Source of the DNA: Anaerolineales bacterium UBA4826
Lineage (GTDB): Bacteria; Chloroflexota; Anaerolineae; UBA4142
Direction: 5' to 3'
DNA length: 6,245 bases
Assembly (NCBI GenBank): GCA_002400365.1
Contig: DHFK01000122.1
Coordinates: 1-6,245, forward strand
Of this stretch, positions 5,936 through 6,245 are shown one piece after another. Below the pieces are notes generated by a model. That model was given only the letters and a program-made list of their open reading frames with translations. It was not told where the DNA came from and did not search any database. The stretch's first letter is position 1. Every line of letters begins with the position of its first letter. Made by a program: the position numbers and the translations under genes.

Positions 5936-6245
5936 ACGCTTTTAACTTTTCTCCACGCGCATCATACAGCACATCCGGCGCGACCTGCGCGGCGATGAGT
6001 TCGCCGAAAACATCCACGCGCAATTCTGTGCCCTCGCGTGCCAGATCCAACGGCAAGTACACCAAGCCGACGTTTTTCCCAACCGTGTAGCCATACCCAC
6101 CGCTGCGCAACCGCCCGACGACCTGACCGTTGTGCATCACCGCTTCGCCGCCGTAGATTACACAGTTTCCATCCATTGTCAACGTGGCAAGTTTTCGCTG
6201 GACGCCCTGGGATTTGATTTTCGTTAACGCCTCGCGCCCGATGAA
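5934..6245 (-). CDS. GcvT-family protein, C-terminal part only (dimethylglycine/sarcosine dehydrogenase-like)
   Basis: The frame is open from the right edge (first visible residues FIGREALTKIKSQGVQRKL) to a TAG at 5936-5934, giving 103 residues. This is the GcvT C-terminal barrel: FIGREAL at the domain junction, then GGEAVMHNGQVVGRLRSGGY and YTVGKNVGLVYLP. In the family this domain accompanies a tetrahydrofolate-binding domain that makes methylene-tetrahydrofolate. The final segment, VDVFGELIAAQVAPDVLYD, resembles FAD-dependent dimethylglycine/sarcosine dehydrogenase fusions more than the glycine-cleavage T protein, but the N-terminal half needed to decide is outside the window. TTG or ATG codons near 6182 are internal, not starts, because family homology runs through to the edge. 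It ends nine bases before the corrinoid gene and appears to be in the same operon, possibly supplying one-carbon units to it. Confidence 0.85.
   Translation of the reverse strand, partial: FIGREALTKIKSQGVQRKLATLTMDGNCVIYGGEAVMHNGQVVGRLRSGGYGYTVGKNVGLVYLPLDLAREGTELRVDVFGELIAAQVAPDVLYDARGEKLKA

Overview
The window is GC-rich DNA that reads almost entirely on the minus strand. The Ala/Pro-rich tether of the sugar-binding lipoprotein, the corrinoid and methyltransferase gene content, and the small palindromic repeats in gaps and inside a gene suggest an environmental bacterium, possibly Chloroflexota (Anaerolineae-like). That assignment is inference; no rRNA or taxonomic marker is present.

In minus-strand order, from the right edge: (1) the last 103 residues of a GcvT-family protein, most like the C-terminal end of dimethylglycine/sarcosine dehydrogenase-type FAD-GcvT fusions (5934-6245, cut by the window edge); (2) a free-standing corrinoid (B12-binding) protein (5196-5924); (3) a pterin-binding methyltetrahydrofolate:corrinoid methyltransferase (4269-5120); (4) a RACo-type reductive activator of corrinoid proteins with a 2Fe-2S domain and an ASKHA/DUF4445 ATPase domain (2335-4272); (5) a homocysteine S-methyltransferase (1348-2244); then a 382-base gap; and (6) the N-terminal part of a sugar ABC-transporter substrate-binding lipoprotein (1-965, cut by the left edge).

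Genes 1-5 are tightly spaced (9-base gap, 75-base gap, 4-base GTGA overlap, 90-base gap) and look like one transcription unit. Together they supply the three catalytic modules that MetH carries on one chain (homocysteine, folate and cobalamin domains) as separate proteins. A RACo-like ATPase stands where the SAM-dependent MetH activation domain would be. The best reading is a split cobalamin-dependent methionine synthase, possibly fed with one-carbon units from N-methyl demethylation by the GcvT-family protein.

The gaps hold self-complementary short repeats: a perfect 12-bp inverted repeat at 2282-2326 and mixed direct and inverted repeats at 5138-5200. A 99-bp palindromic element with perfect 10-bp terminal inverted repeats lies inside the RACo gene at 3231-3329. 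It keeps the reading frame and adds about 33 residues. The 966-1347 gap carries two hairpins, a perfect Shine-Dalgarno 9-mer far from the annotated start, and a possible 24-codon leader frame overlapping the lipoprotein start.
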